From Heliocidaris erythrogramma (taxonomy: Eukaryota; Echinodermata; Echinoidea; Camarodonta; Echinometridae), in assembly GCA_025617745.1 (NCBI GenBank), contig CM046864.1, forward strand, positions 28,024,199-28,088,198: DNA of 64,000 nt, written 5' to 3'. Numbering within the stretch: the stretch's first letter is position 1; every line of letters starts with the position of its first letter. A program made the position numbers and the translations under genes. The notes beneath the pieces were generated by a model that was not told the DNA's origin, did not search any database, and saw only the letters and a list, made by a program, of their open reading frames with translations. Below are positions 10,836 to 22,065 of this stretch, piece by piece.

Positions 10836-11622
10836 ATCAATCATTCTGCCACCCCTGATCACCAGATTCACTGGGAAGACACCATACTTGTAGCCCCCGC
10901 TTCCAACTGGTACACCAGGAGGGTCCGTGAAGCCATCACACAGGACAAGGTTTATAGATCAGCGACATTTTGTTTTCACTCTTCCAATAATAACTGGTGT
11001 TATATTTTTCTGCAGATATTCAACCGTAATTGCTTTCTTCAACGGAATTTTGTGTTTTTACTCTTTCTGATTTCGTCATCACCGCCTTTTTTTCCACAGG
11101 TTGTACATGTTTACCATTGTTCATCACTCCTGATGTCATCATTTATCAACCTTTTTTTCCACATGTATTTTAACCACAATTTCTTTCCTGAACAGGATTT
11201 CATGTTTCTCTCCTCAATTTGTCCATTACCATTGGTTTTGTCACCTTTCTCTCCACAGGCAACACCTGTCCACTTCATTCATACCATTTATTATATTCAT
11301 CATTACGATACTCATTCTGATGTCATTATTTCACCTTTTTTTCTACATGTATGTTTTTTAACCTTAATTTCTTTCCTCAACAGGATGACTTGTTTCTCTC
11401 CACAGATTATCTCCAACAGGATTTCATGTTTATCTCCTCAATTTGTTCATTACCACAAACAAGTTGTGAAGCTGTAGAATTTCTACCGCGTCATATATAA
11501 ATTCTGCTGATTTATTCGCTCTTCTCATTCTCCTGACGACGGCCAGAGCATTCTGACCGGAACGTGGAGTTATTCCAACTCACATGGTTGTACCGCAAAC
11601 CTTTTTTCTGAATCACTTTTAA
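10832..11622 (+). pseudogene. Penelope-like element, GIY-YIG end and 3' region (plus copy)
   Basis: This is a shorter Penelope copy facing away from the minus copy, joined head to head near 10832. It starts inside the GIY-YIG domain (DHQIHWEDT, NWYTRRVREAI), has an internal deletion of about 25 bases after REAI, and continues into the pyrimidine-rich 3' region. Its last block (11452-11622) is the inverted counterpart of 4411-4570. It encodes no functional protein. Confidence 0.82.
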
Positions 11623-11736
11623 ATTGTTTGGTGCCTCCAAATTTTTAGATTACTTATATAAAAGTAATTTCTTTCAAGGAATACCCAAAACTAAAATTTG
11701 ACCATGCCACCCAAAAACACTTTGGTTGAGCTCTAA

Positions 11737-12027
11737 GGCTTCTTACGGAAAGTTTTTACATCGGCGGGCCCTCGGCGGCGCCGATTGATTCGGCGCGCCT
11801 GCGGGGCGGCTTTGTTCTCAACACGCCGACTGAGCGATGCGGCGGAAGTTCTATTTATCTCGTTTAGCAGGTGGATCGCCGTAAACAAAAGCTCGCGCTA
11901 ATCCCGCTGAACGGCGACTTCTTAGAGTCGCCGATGGATATGACAAGATCCGGGAGAAAATCCCGCTAATCGGCCTTTTTAACTTTGGCCGCGGTGAAAA
12001 CGGTGACAAAACTTTCCGTAAGAAGCC
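11737..12027. mobile_element. GC-rich 291 bp Harbinger-like MITE
   Basis: The ends ggcttcttacggaaagtttt and its reverse complement form a 20 bp near-perfect terminal inverted repeat, flanked by TAA at 11734-11736 and 12028-12030. A three-base TWA duplication is the PIF/Harbinger hallmark. The body is markedly GC-rich compared with its AT-rich surroundings and has no coding frame. Confidence 0.75.
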
Positions 12028-12080
12028 TAACTGAAAATCACATAGTGCGACTTTTTGGTGGTTTTGTGGTGCCTGGTCAC

Positions 12081-12447
12081 ATATTATGTATTTCTGAAAG
12101 TTGTATAATTATAGTTAGGTAATTGTGTTATGTACATCCACTAAAAAATGAAGTTGTATGATTTTTATTTGTACTGAATGAATGCAATAAAGAATGCTAC
12201 AAAAGAAAAAAAAAAATTGGGAGGGGGAGGGTGAGTGGAAGGCTCTGATCTATAATACTCATTCAGTATGAATGATTTCAATGTATTATGTACTATATAT
12301 CTTCATTATATTATGTATTTCTGAAAGTTTAATAATTTTCTATACATTTTGGTAATTTTGATATGTAACGTCAACTAAAAATGAAGTTGTATGATTTTCA
12401 TTTGTACTGGATGAATGCAATAAAGAATGCTACCAAAAAAAACAACA
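12081..12447 (+). repeat. tandem retroposon tail, rest of unit 2 and unit 3
   Basis: The second half of unit 2 (12081-12215) and a complete third unit (about 12219-12445) repeat the tail seen at 3600-3896. Each ends in gaatgaatgcaataaagaat followed by an A-rich run. Confidence 0.72.
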
Positions 12448-13300
12448 CGTATATTATCGTATATTATCTGATAGTTGTCGGATTGTTCCAAGAGTATATA
12501 AACTCCCGATTCCTGGTTCTTCGGGTCACTCCTTTAGGCATTTTTGAATAGAAAATGTAAAAATATATTCAAAATGTATCCAACATTTCTAACAAATCAT
12601 GTCCTTTCAGTTTGGAGACGAGCGTGAGAATGAAACCCGCCCGCCTTCGTCGGCTTTTTATAGCCGGTCCGAAGATGTCCGACAATAGCCGCTAAATGTT
12701 CGCCAATGTCCGTCAATACCCGATATCTATCAGACACACGCTCGTCATTGTCCTCTAATAGTTCGATACCGCCCGACAAGGGATCCGCCATGTTCGAAAC
12801 TATCCGTTGATAAAACAAATTTTGCCACACTCTTAAGCAGTTATTTATTCGTCAGTACGACAATACTCGCCAAGTATTCGACTATTGACCATCAATTGTT
12901 CGATAATTATGCGATAACAATACGATATAGATTTTAATTCTGTGCCAAAAGGTGATATATATTGGGGAACTGACCGACGGATACAAATGCCCAAAACGTT
13001 AATACCCGTCCATTCAGTCCGTCAGGGTGTGACGACACATGCATGCTGTTGCTGCTGCTAGCTGAGAGGCGATGAGCTGCGAGCTGGATCCGGATCCCGA
13101 TCTTTTTTTTTTTTTCGTATATTTTCCGCCTGAAGTGATGATTGTTCAAGTCACATCTGCTGATAGGCAGATTCGGAAGATACTATTATTTAAAGTTTGA
13201 AAGAAATATGTCGACAAAATATGTTTGTTTTCCCTTTTGAGCGATCAGTTTATTGGAGTTGCTTTCTAAATGAATACACTATGAAATGATGCCAGGTTTA
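12448..13300. other. unassigned sequence, possible degenerate element
   Basis: The left part (12448-12500) and 12880-12940 share inverted similarity around tattatcg and gttcgataat, so a decayed foldback element of about 480 bp is possible. A TATA-like box, agagtatataaact, lies at 12490. Open frames here (for example 12597-12830 minus) show no recognisable domain. A T-run stands at 13102-13113. Confidence 0.3.
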
Positions 13301-13830
13301 ATATTAACTTTTCAATTCCTAAAAGTTTTCGAAGAGAAAATGTACAGAAGTTACATACAGAAATTACATAATTATCTTGGAACTTCGCTGCCCAAGTGGA
13401 CGCCTTTTGCCCGAATACCTATAGACTACGGGAACCGGGTGGCTTCTTTATTAAGCCTATGAGCGTTAAATAATTTAGAAGTCAACAAGTTAACTTTCCA
13501 GTGTTTTTGCGAACGAGCGAAGCGAGCGAGCAAAAAATATGCACATATTGTCCTGTTTTTTTTCTTTCCTTCCCTTTTCCTTTTTCTTTTCTTTTTTTTC
13601 TTTCTCCTTTCTCTTTTCTCCAATCCACTTCCCTCTCCCTTTCCCCTTTTTTTTGCCGACGGAGGTGGCGCATTTGCCGACAGCAATTTTGAGCAGGGTG
13701 TGACACCCCCCCCCCACACACACACCCTCTAGCAACACTCCTGAATTCAAACTTACGATAGCTTGTAATTGCCAACCAGACGACGAGATAAGAAGACAAG
13801 AGGACAAGTTAAAATGACGAGAAGACGAGT
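13301..13830. repeat. left inverted flank of the 13.3-23.4 kb region
   Basis: 13301-13410 is an inverted counterpart of 22985-23140 (for example ttcgaagagaaaatgtacag against its reverse complement). 13500-13540 (cgagcgaagcgagcgag) and 13690-13740 (a run of C then ctctagcaacactcctg) correspond to 23340 and 23510-23560. 13745-13815 (gacgagataagaagac) is inverted relative to 22030-22090. These pairings bracket the satellite arrays. The Lys/Arg-rich open frames on the minus strand here come from low-complexity T and C runs. Confidence 0.7.
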
Positions 13831-13839
13831 TATTGCAAC

Positions 13840-14410
13840 TCATTGGGGCTCATGTAGGCCCCTTATGGGTTTGCATATGGGTCCCACATGGGAATGCCCA
13901 TATGGGCCCCATAAGATTTTGCACCCAAGGCCCATGTGGGTCCCATATGGGCCATCCCAGATCGCCAATATGGGTTCGGCCTGGGGCCCATCTGGGTATA
14001 AATGTGGGCAATATGTGGGTAAAATATGGGCTATCCCATATGGGTATTATATGTGGGTTCCCATATGGGTCCCACATGGGAATGCCCATATGGGCCCCAT
14101 AAGATTTTGCACCCAAGGCCCATGTGGGTCCCATATGGGCCATCCCAGATCGCCAATATGGGTTCGGCCTGGGGCCCATCTGGGTATAAATGTGGGCAAT
14201 ATGTTGGCAAAATATAGGCTATCCCATATGGGTCCTACCCTGGAATGCCCATATGGGGCCCCATAGTATTTTGCACACAAGGCCCATTGGGGACCCATAT
14301 GGGCCATACCAGATGGCCCATATGGGTTTAATCTGGGGTCCATCTGGGTAATATGTGGGAACAGTATGATTGATCCCATATATTGCGTTCCCCCATGGGC
14401 CCCCTCATGG
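13840..14410. repeat. CCCATATGGG-type tandem array, short
   Basis: The array is built on variants of the palindrome cccatatggg. A unit of about 189 bp (cccacatgggaatgcccata to the next copy) occurs at about 13877-14065 and 14066-14235, with a diverged third copy to 14360. The long open frames on both strands are by-products of the palindromic unit. Confidence 0.85.
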
Positions 14411-17400
14411 GCCCGAAATAATTTAGCAACTGAGATTTACAATATGCCTATATTGGTCTATTCAATCGATACAAGGGGGCAACTCCTAAATCGTTTTTAA
14501 GGAAAGACATGGGACACAAAGACTACTTGATCATGCAATCATCATCAGCCTCTCACCACAGCTGTGCCAGTACAAAAAACAACAACATTAAAATGAAAAA
14601 TGGGGGTACTTGAAATATAAGTTGCCGGTGACCTGCCATGCAACCTGTGTACATACATGTATGTCACAAATAATGAGTATTGCCTGTGGAATTTTGTCTT
14701 GAAAACAGACCTGTTTGCGAGGTCAACAAATTTCTGAGCATGCCTATATATGAAGTACCCCCACCAAACTCATTCACGCTGACATGTATTCACTTATTGC
14801 TACATACCCAATAAATTTACTCCAGAGTAGTAATTAGATTATCAAAGTATATAAACATTTTTTATTATAAATATCCATCTATAAATGATGTTTTAACCAA
14901 ACAAGAGTTTTACTTTTAAATTGGGAATAGGCAACGACATACATGTATTGATCTGCAAATATATTTTCACTTATTCGTACATGCCCATGAAATTTACTCC
15001 ATAGCAGTAATTAGATTTCCATGAAGTACCCCATCAATCCCATTCATGCAAACATGTATTCACTTATTTCTACATAGTTTTACCCATTAAATAGTAAGTA
15101 ATCATATTTCAAAGTAAACCTTTTTAATATTAGAAATTAATACTGTGTAGTTAGTAAGGAATTAATCCAAGTCCCTCGAATAGGACTAAAAGATTTCTTT
15201 CCCCCAGTTGCTTGCTTACAAACATACGCTAACTTGCTTTCTTAGCTGTCAGGTTAAATAAATTATCAATCAATTAACCACCATAATGTTCATCTTACAA
15301 AAAGAACTGGAGATTTTTCATTTTAAGCTTGGGGATATGCAACGACATACATTATTGAAGTAAAATAAGCTTAGGAGTCTACCATTAAAAATGATAATGG
15401 GATTTTGATGGAATCATTTCTCATACAATTCATTTTGTGACACATCAAATGGTATTGGAAGTGTGTTTAGATACTGTAAAGTACAGCCTTGGAAACTTAC
15501 TTAAAACAAACTTAAAAGAAAAACACATTGTGAAAATAATAAATAACGGAATATTGTATTGGTTAGGTAGTTTATATCACGGCTCCTTCTCACTATTGAA
15601 AAAAAAATATGCATCTGTTGGGAAGGGTCGACTCCGGATCTATAGCTTGCCACTACATGTGTCATGGTTAAGGCGATACCCCGAAACAATTTCACACTAT
15701 CCATTTTTCGCCATTAGTTCCTTCGTAACGTGCAGCCTAGTGGAGTTCAGTGTCAAGCCCCATGAGTTTAGAATGCTCTTTCAAAAATGCATGTATTATA
15801 TCACAAAGAGCTGAGTAAGTAATATTTTAATACCCAAAGGCCCAGTTGGCGAATTCATCAAATAACAGAACGGCGGTCAGAAGTAGAATGAATTGATATA
15901 CAATAGACTTTCTCCTCCAGTTGTAATCTCTAGGCCTCCTCCTTCACCATGCATACATTAAAGATGATTACTATGCAGTATTTGTTATTACAATCACATC
16001 ATGCTATTCAAAAAATAAGGTTAAACAATAGTTGTTTCCATCTGGCACTTATAATTATCCAAATTACTGGTCAACATGTAATGAAGCTGCGGTTTTTGTT
16101 CATCAGTTGATTGTGCATTCCCCCATAGTTAAGATGCATACACGACCAGGTCATGTTGAAAGGAGTCTTCCCGGCCTTCATAGTATTCATCGTAAACATT
16201 TCTTCAGTTCCGAATACTGGAAACATTTTCCTGCAGGTACAACCTATGGTGCCACCTTAACAGCTTCATCCAGTTTGGATATAATCATGATATAATCTTA
16301 ACACGTGCCAGAAGTCTTCTCCATTTTGTCCATCTAGAATATACGCTTCTTTTTTTTTTAGTTATTAAGTTACTGCTGCTTATGCTGTTTCCTCGTACCG
16401 TTGTTGTTTTATCGTCTATTTACTGGATCTGAAACGACAGAGTGAGATATATGGTACATGTAACAAATTTCACAAAAAATATTATACTAGCATATTTACA
16501 ATATTAAATTTTTGTAGATCTATAGTGTAATTTGCAAATATGCTACAATTTTTGATTACCAATGCAGATATTTAAAAAAAAGCAAATCTAAATATTAGCT
16601 CTTTTTTCCTCTCTCCTCCCCATCCCCCCCTCTCTCACTATCTCTATATACCACATATACGAGACATCATGCAGTTTCCATAAAATTAAAAAAAAAAAAA
16701 AAAGAGTCGGGTCCCACCCCCCCCCCCCCAAAAAAAAAGGAAAAAAGAAAACATATAGAAATATGGGCAATACCTATTGACCCATGCAAAGGGAAATGAC
16801 AAGAAATATAGCAGAGAATGAAATGGTGTATGGAATAAAGGTACAATACTGATACAGAAATAACGGGAGGGGAGAGAAATAGAGTGCAAGAAAAGCAACT
16901 TTATAAAGATATCAAGATCATCTGTATATTTTGAGAATGGTAGTAATGACACATCAATTATTCATTTATGGCAGTTGCTCCTCACATGAAGCGAACAATA
17001 ACATTATTATGATATAATAAACTATGACATTCATCTTGTCTGCATAATTATGTGCTCGATACACACTTGCCTAGTGAAATGATTTTGATTTCTTAGCCCA
17101 TATACATGGAAAGCCAGACCACTTAGTTAAACCAAGGAGTTACCACACAACCCCTTGGTTATAAACAGACCAGTAGGGAATGTAAACTATCACGCGGTGG
17201 GTGAACGATATGACCCAGGCATACTTCTTTCCTCTTGGGCCTTGCAACTTAAACAATGGGAGTATTAAGCTAAGGTAAACTGCACTATGAACATGGCATA
17301 TTCACCTGTTCTGCTTATTTTACATAATAGTAATGAAGGGATGTTCTTTTGTCTACCAGAGCAATTGTTCATCGTGTTCATAGTGCTGGTAATTCAACTG

Positions 17401-17767
17401 AATTAACATTTCTCTATCAATTCACTCATAATAATCCCACAAAAGACAGTCATGAACCAGAAAATGTCACTGGATGGTACATCTCAGGCTATATATGTAC
17501 TTTTAAATTAATAAACAATATCAAAGAGAAAATGGAATTTAGAAAGAAATGATAAGATATATTGCAGCTTACCTTCAAAGAGTAGGAGGGTGGATATGTA
17601 GTGCTTCCTTCGTAAGTAGTATGCAATGGAATGCCGTTTCCTCAAAAGGTGGCGCAGGTTTGAAAAGTGGACTCAACCATTTGTACTAGGGGTCAGAGCA
17701 CATGGGGGTTGGGAGGTGCTTTCATTTTCTCTTAAGCACTTCTCACATTCTTTAGGTCTCCATAGAT
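14411..17767. other. AT-rich sequence between the arrays
   Basis: No supported gene. Weak internal repeats around acatgtattcacttatt recur near 14785, 14965 and 15050. Low-complexity A and C runs occur at 16688-16745. The open frames (15437-15814, 16032-16295 and 17349-17552) have no recognisable domain and no clear splice context. Confidence 0.5.
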
Positions 17768-18003
17768 TAATAGAGTACCGAAGTGCTGACGTCATATTCG
17801 CTCGTCGTCCAGGTTACTGGTTCTAAACAACAAAGTCCGCTGTTGAAGTTCACCGCGAAATCAGTCAAGCAACGGGCGGGAGCAGGGCAAATTCAGTGTT
17901 TGGTGCTGGTGTGATCACCACGCCATTGTTCAGAGCAAAATTGTTTAGAACCAGCCACCTTGACAACTTGGGCGGTATGACGTCACACTTCGGTACTCTA
18001 TTA
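17768..18003. mobile_element. 236 bp foldback MITE with CRE-like sites
   Basis: The left end taatagagtaccgaagtg and its reverse complement at the right end start an inverted repeat that extends to ggttctaaacaa near both centres. Each arm contains tgacgtca. No coding frame and no certain target duplication are seen. Confidence 0.72.
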
Positions 18004-18916
18004 CCGTTTGATAAGTTAGGGCCAGTATAATGACAACAAAATATGAATTCAGTTTGCAAATGTGTACAATGTAGATCTTTAATAGTATGCTGATAATTTA
18101 GCATATGTATGTACCCCTCAAGAATATGGGTTTACCCAGCTTATTATTTACACATCTTACCCACATGGGTTCGCCCAGATCATTCCAATAATGATACCCA
18201 CATTGGGGTTTACATATTTTAACATATGGGTTTGCCAGGTCATTTCAAAATGACACCCATTTGGACTTTGGAATATCATACTCATATGGACTTGCCCAGC
18301 TTACTCCCATATGAAACCCATATGGGCATTGACTTTTGTTTCCCCAGATGGGTTTGCCCAGCATATTCCCATATGATACCCATATGGGTATTTACAGTTG
18401 TTTCCCTATATGGCGTTGCCCAGCTTATTCCCATGTGATATCCATGTGAGCATTCATATGTCTTTCCCATATGGGTTTGGCCAGCTTACTCCCATTTATT
18501 ACCCATATGGGTATTGACATATATATCCCATTTGGGTTTGCCCAGCTTATTCCCATGTAATACCCATATGGGCATTTACATGTCATTCCCATATCGGCTA
18601 TCCCAGTTTATTCCCATGTAATAACCCTGATAGCAGAAAGTGGTAAAAATTACGTGATATTTACGTCGTGGTTTTCGTCTTTTTTACGTCCTGTAATTAC
18701 GTCAATAAGACGACAACTTGCACCAACGCAAGACGTCAAGAGGACGTCTTATTTTGACGTCATCTGTACACTGTAAAAACTGAAGTGCTTTTTGAGGGCA
18801 TGCATAGGGGCTGCACTCAGAGTGCTATTGAATGCACACAGCGTGCTATTTCAGCACTTTCATGGGAGCTGGACCGGCTCCTTAAACTGCTAAACATTCA
18901 TAAAAAAAATGATTTG

Positions 18917-18984
18917 GGCGAGCTTCGAACCAGGGTCCGCTGATCGAGAATTGCTGGCATTACCGCTAGACTAACTCACATTGG
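18917..18984 (-). ncRNA. tRNA-like segment in copy 1, inward-facing
   Basis: In minus sense there is an A-box-like tagtctagcggtaatgcc, an anticodon-arm-like region and a B-box-like ggttcgaagct ending in gcc. A proper acceptor stem is not formed, so it looks like a tRNA-derived Pol III promoter unit rather than a working tRNA. Confidence 0.5.
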
Positions 18985-19087
18985 ACGATTTAGAGCAGAT
19001 CATATTGTTACATAGTGAATTTACGACACCACATAGTTCATGTTATCTACTTGACTCCCATGACTAAACTGGATTGCAAGAAGCATT

Positions 19088-19147
19088 CGTTAGTCCATCG
19101 GTAACGTCAGCGCCTCTCAATCAGCGGAACCTGGTTCGAGGCTCGCC
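19088..19147 (+). ncRNA. tRNA-like segment in copy 1, opposite orientation
   Basis: In plus sense, ttagtccatcggtaacgtc resembles an A box, cctctcaatc resembles a tRNA-Glu(CTC) anticodon loop, and ggttcgaggct resembles a B box. The acceptor stem is incomplete. It is related to, but not identical with, the minus-sense segment at 18917-18984. Confidence 0.5.
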
Positions 19148-21810
19148 AGGGTCACATTTTTTTTTTGCTGGTAAATTAGCACACTACAAGTGCTATAAAC
19201 AGCATTTCAGGTGCAGTCACTATACATGCCCCTAAAAGTAGCACTTTAGTTTTTACAGTGTACAAGACGTAGGGATGACGTCAAAATAAGACGTCTTCTT
19301 GACGTCTTGCGTTGGTGCAAGTTGTCGTCTTATTGACGTAATTACAGGACGTAAAAAAGACGAAAACCACGACGTAAATATCACGTCATTTTTTAACACT
19401 TTCTGCTATCAGGGTACCCATATGTGCATTTACACGTCATTCCCATATCGGTTTGCCCAGCATAATCCCATATGATACCCATATGGGTATTTACAGTTGT
19501 TTCCCTAGATGGGGTTGCCCAGCTTATTCCCATATGATATCAATGGGGAAATTCATATGTCTTTCCCATGGGTTTGGCCAGCTTACTACCATTTATTACC
19601 CATATAGGTATTGACATATATATTCCAGACGGGTTTGCCCAGCTTACTCCCATAAAGTACCCATATGGGCATTTACACGTCTTTCCCATATTGGTTTGCC
19701 CAGTTTATTCCCATATGATTCCCATTTGGGCATTTACATATGTTTCCCAGATGGGTTTGCCCAGCATATTCCCATATGATACCAATATGGGTATTTACAG
19801 TTTCCCCAGATGGGGTTGCCCAGCTTAATCCCCATGTGATATCCCTATGGGCATTCATATGTCTTTCCCTAGGGATTTGCCCTGCTTATTCCCACAAGAT
19901 ACCCAGATGGGTTTGCCCAGCATATTTCCATATGATACCCATATGGGTATTTACAGTTGTTTCCCTAGATGGGGTTGCCCAGCTTATTCCCATGTGATAT
20001 CCATGGGGAAATTCATATGTCTTTCCCATATGGGTTTGGCCAGCTTACTCCCATTTATTACCCATATGGGTATTGACATATATATTCCAGACGGGTTTGC
20101 CTAGCTTACTCCCATTTATTACCCATATGGGTATAGACATATATATCCCATTTGGGTTTGCCCAGCTTTTTCCATGTAATACCCATATGGGCATTTCATG
20201 TCATTCCCATATCGGTTTGCCCAGTTTATTCCCATATGATTCCCATTTGGGCATTTACATATGTTTCCCAGATGGGTTTGCCCAGCATATTCCCATATGA
20301 TACCCATATGGGTATTTACAGTTGTTTCCCTAGATGGGGTTGCCCAGCTTATTCCCATGTGATATCCATGTGGGCATTCATATGTCTTTCCCATAAGGGT
20401 TTGGCCAGTTTATTTCCATGTAATACCCATATGGGCATTTACATGTCATTCCCATATCGGTTTGCCCAGTTTATTCCCATGTAATACCCATATAGGCATT
20501 TACATGTCATTCCCATATCGGTTTGCCTAGTTTATTTCCATATGATTCCCATTTGGGCAAATGTATATGTTTCCCAGATGGGTTTGCCCAGCTTATTCCC
20601 ATATGATACCCATTTGGGCAAATACATATGTTTCCCAGATGGGTTTGCCCAGCTTACTCCCATGTGATACCCATATGGGCATTTACATGTCTTTCCCATT
20701 TGAGTTTGCCCAGCATATTCCCGTATGATTCCCATGTGGACATTTGCATGTCTTTCCCATATTGGTTTGCCCAGTTTATTCCCATGTAATACCCATATGG
20801 GCATTTACATGTCATTCCCATATCGGTTTGCCCAGTTTATTTTCATGTAATACCCATATGTGCATTTACATGTCATTCCCATATCTGTTCGCCCATTTTA
20901 TTCCCATATGATACCCATTTGGGCAAATATATACGTTTCCCAGATGGGTTTGCCCAGCTTACTCCCATGTAATACCCATATGGGCATTTACATGTCTTTC
21001 CCATTTGGGTTTGCCCATTTTATTCCCATATGATACCCATTTGGGCAAATATATATGTTTCCCAGATGGGTTTGCCCAGCTTATTCCCATATAATACCCA
21101 TTTGGGCAAATATATATGTTTCCCAGATGGGTTTGCCCAGCTTACTCCCATGTGATACCCATATGGGCATTTACAAATGTTTCCCATATGGGTCTGCCCA
21201 TTTTATTCCCATATGATTCCCATTTGGGTAAATATATATGTTTCCCAGATGGGTTTGCCCAGCTTATTCCCATATGATACCCATTTGGGTAAATATATAT
21301 GTTTCCCAGATGGGTTTGCCCAGCTTATTCCCATATGATACCCATATGGGCATTTACAAATGTTTCCCATATGGGTCTGCCCATTTTATTCCCATATGAT
21401 TCCCATTTGGGTAAATATATATCTTTCCCAGATGGGTTTGCCCAGCTTATTCCCATATGATACCCATTTGGGCATTTACATATTATGTTTCCCAGATGTT
21501 TTGCCCAGCTTATTCCCATATGATACCCATATGGGCATTTTAATATGTTTCACAGATGGGTTTGCCCATGTTATTCCAATATGATACCCATATGGGCATT
21601 TACATGTTATTCCCATATGGGTTTTCCCAGTCTTTTCCCATATGGTTCCCATATGGGCTGGCCCAAGTAGATCTCAAAATGGGTTAACCCATATGGGTCC
21701 CACAAGGGATACATATGGGATTTATATGGGTTCCCTTTTGCCCAGATGGCCCGGATGGCCCGGATGATGCCCATATGGGCCCCACATGGGCCTGTTACCT
21801 GGGTATGGAC

Positions 21811-22065
21811 AAGAAGACAAGAACACAAGTTGTTGGAACTCGGCAAGTCGACTTGTTTGGGACAAGAAGACGAGCTTGTCTTCTCGTTTTCTTGTCCTAA
21901 GCAAGTCAACTTGCCGAGTTCAAACAACTCTTCATCTTTTCTTCTTGTCCTGAACAAGTCGACTTGCCGAGTTCCAACAACTTGTCTTCTCATTTTTTGA
22001 CTCAAATAGTAGACTTGCCGAGTTCTAAATACTTATCGTCATTTAACCATTTAACCTCTTCTTAT
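21811..22065. repeat. AAGTCGACTTGCCGAG minisatellite
   Basis: About four copies of a unit with aagtcgacttgccgagttc, alternating with cttgtcttctcg-type spacers, follow the satellite. Related words occur at 13780-13830 (inverted) and 31935-31955. Confidence 0.7.

Larger units (their letters stand above)
3897..12080. mobile_element. 8.2 kb nested composite with GTGACC-type TIRs
   Basis: The left end, gtgaccaggcaccacaaaac, is matched at the right end by its reverse complement over about 34 bp (12047-12080). The flanks rejoin into one tail-repeat unit, as shown by comparison with the intact unit at 12219-12445. So this is one insertion that later received others: a head-to-head Penelope dimer (4411-11622), a gypsy element inside that (5394-9975), and a Harbinger-like MITE (11737-12027). 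Only 3931-4410, 11623-11736 and 12028-12046 remain as its own interior, and they show no coding frame. Confidence 0.75.
18625..19414 (+). mobile_element. 790 bp palindromic-end element, copy 1
   Basis: The element starts ccctgatagcagaaagtg and ends with its reverse complement. The inverted repeats run for about 150 bases and are rich in ACGTC/GACGT, including tgacgtca. The insertion splits a satellite unit and may have duplicated TA. The interior carries two tRNA-like segments pointing towards each other (18917-18984 minus, 19088-19147 plus). Copy 2 at 22151-22940 has the same length in the opposite orientation. No transposase is encoded. Confidence 0.85.
18115..21810. repeat. CCCATATGGG-type satellite array, long
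   Basis: Units of about 61 bp, and dimers of them, contain tttgcccagcttattcccat and atgatacccatatgggcatt. They repeat dozens of times with modest divergence. The array is interrupted at 18625-19414 by a 790 bp element. Towards 21650-21810 it shifts to gggcccatatgggtccc-type units like those at 13840-14410. The many short open frames (MGLPSLF and GISWATP types) are translations of the unit. Confidence 0.92.

Noticed and set aside
13426..13843. Lys/Arg-rich minus-strand frames
   Set aside because: They arise from T- and C-rich low-complexity sequence, without domain or splice support.
13769..14379. Long overlapping open frames on both strands (MGPTWECPYGP and similar)
   Set aside because: They are translations of a palindromic tandem array; each strand and frame gives similar peptides, with no start context or domain.
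15437..15814. 125-codon plus-strand frame
   Set aside because: It looked like a possible gene by length, but I recognise no motif and codon content follows the AT-rich background.
16588..16952. Minus-strand frames rich in Phe/Gly
   Set aside because: They read through A- and C-runs; low complexity only.
18226..21584. Many 60-130 codon open frames rich in MGLPSLF or GISWATP
   Set aside because: Products of the satellite unit, not genes.
18115..21810. Possible CRISPR-like array
   Set aside because: Eukaryotic context, no unique spacers of constant size between identical repeats, no cas genes; it is a tandem satellite.
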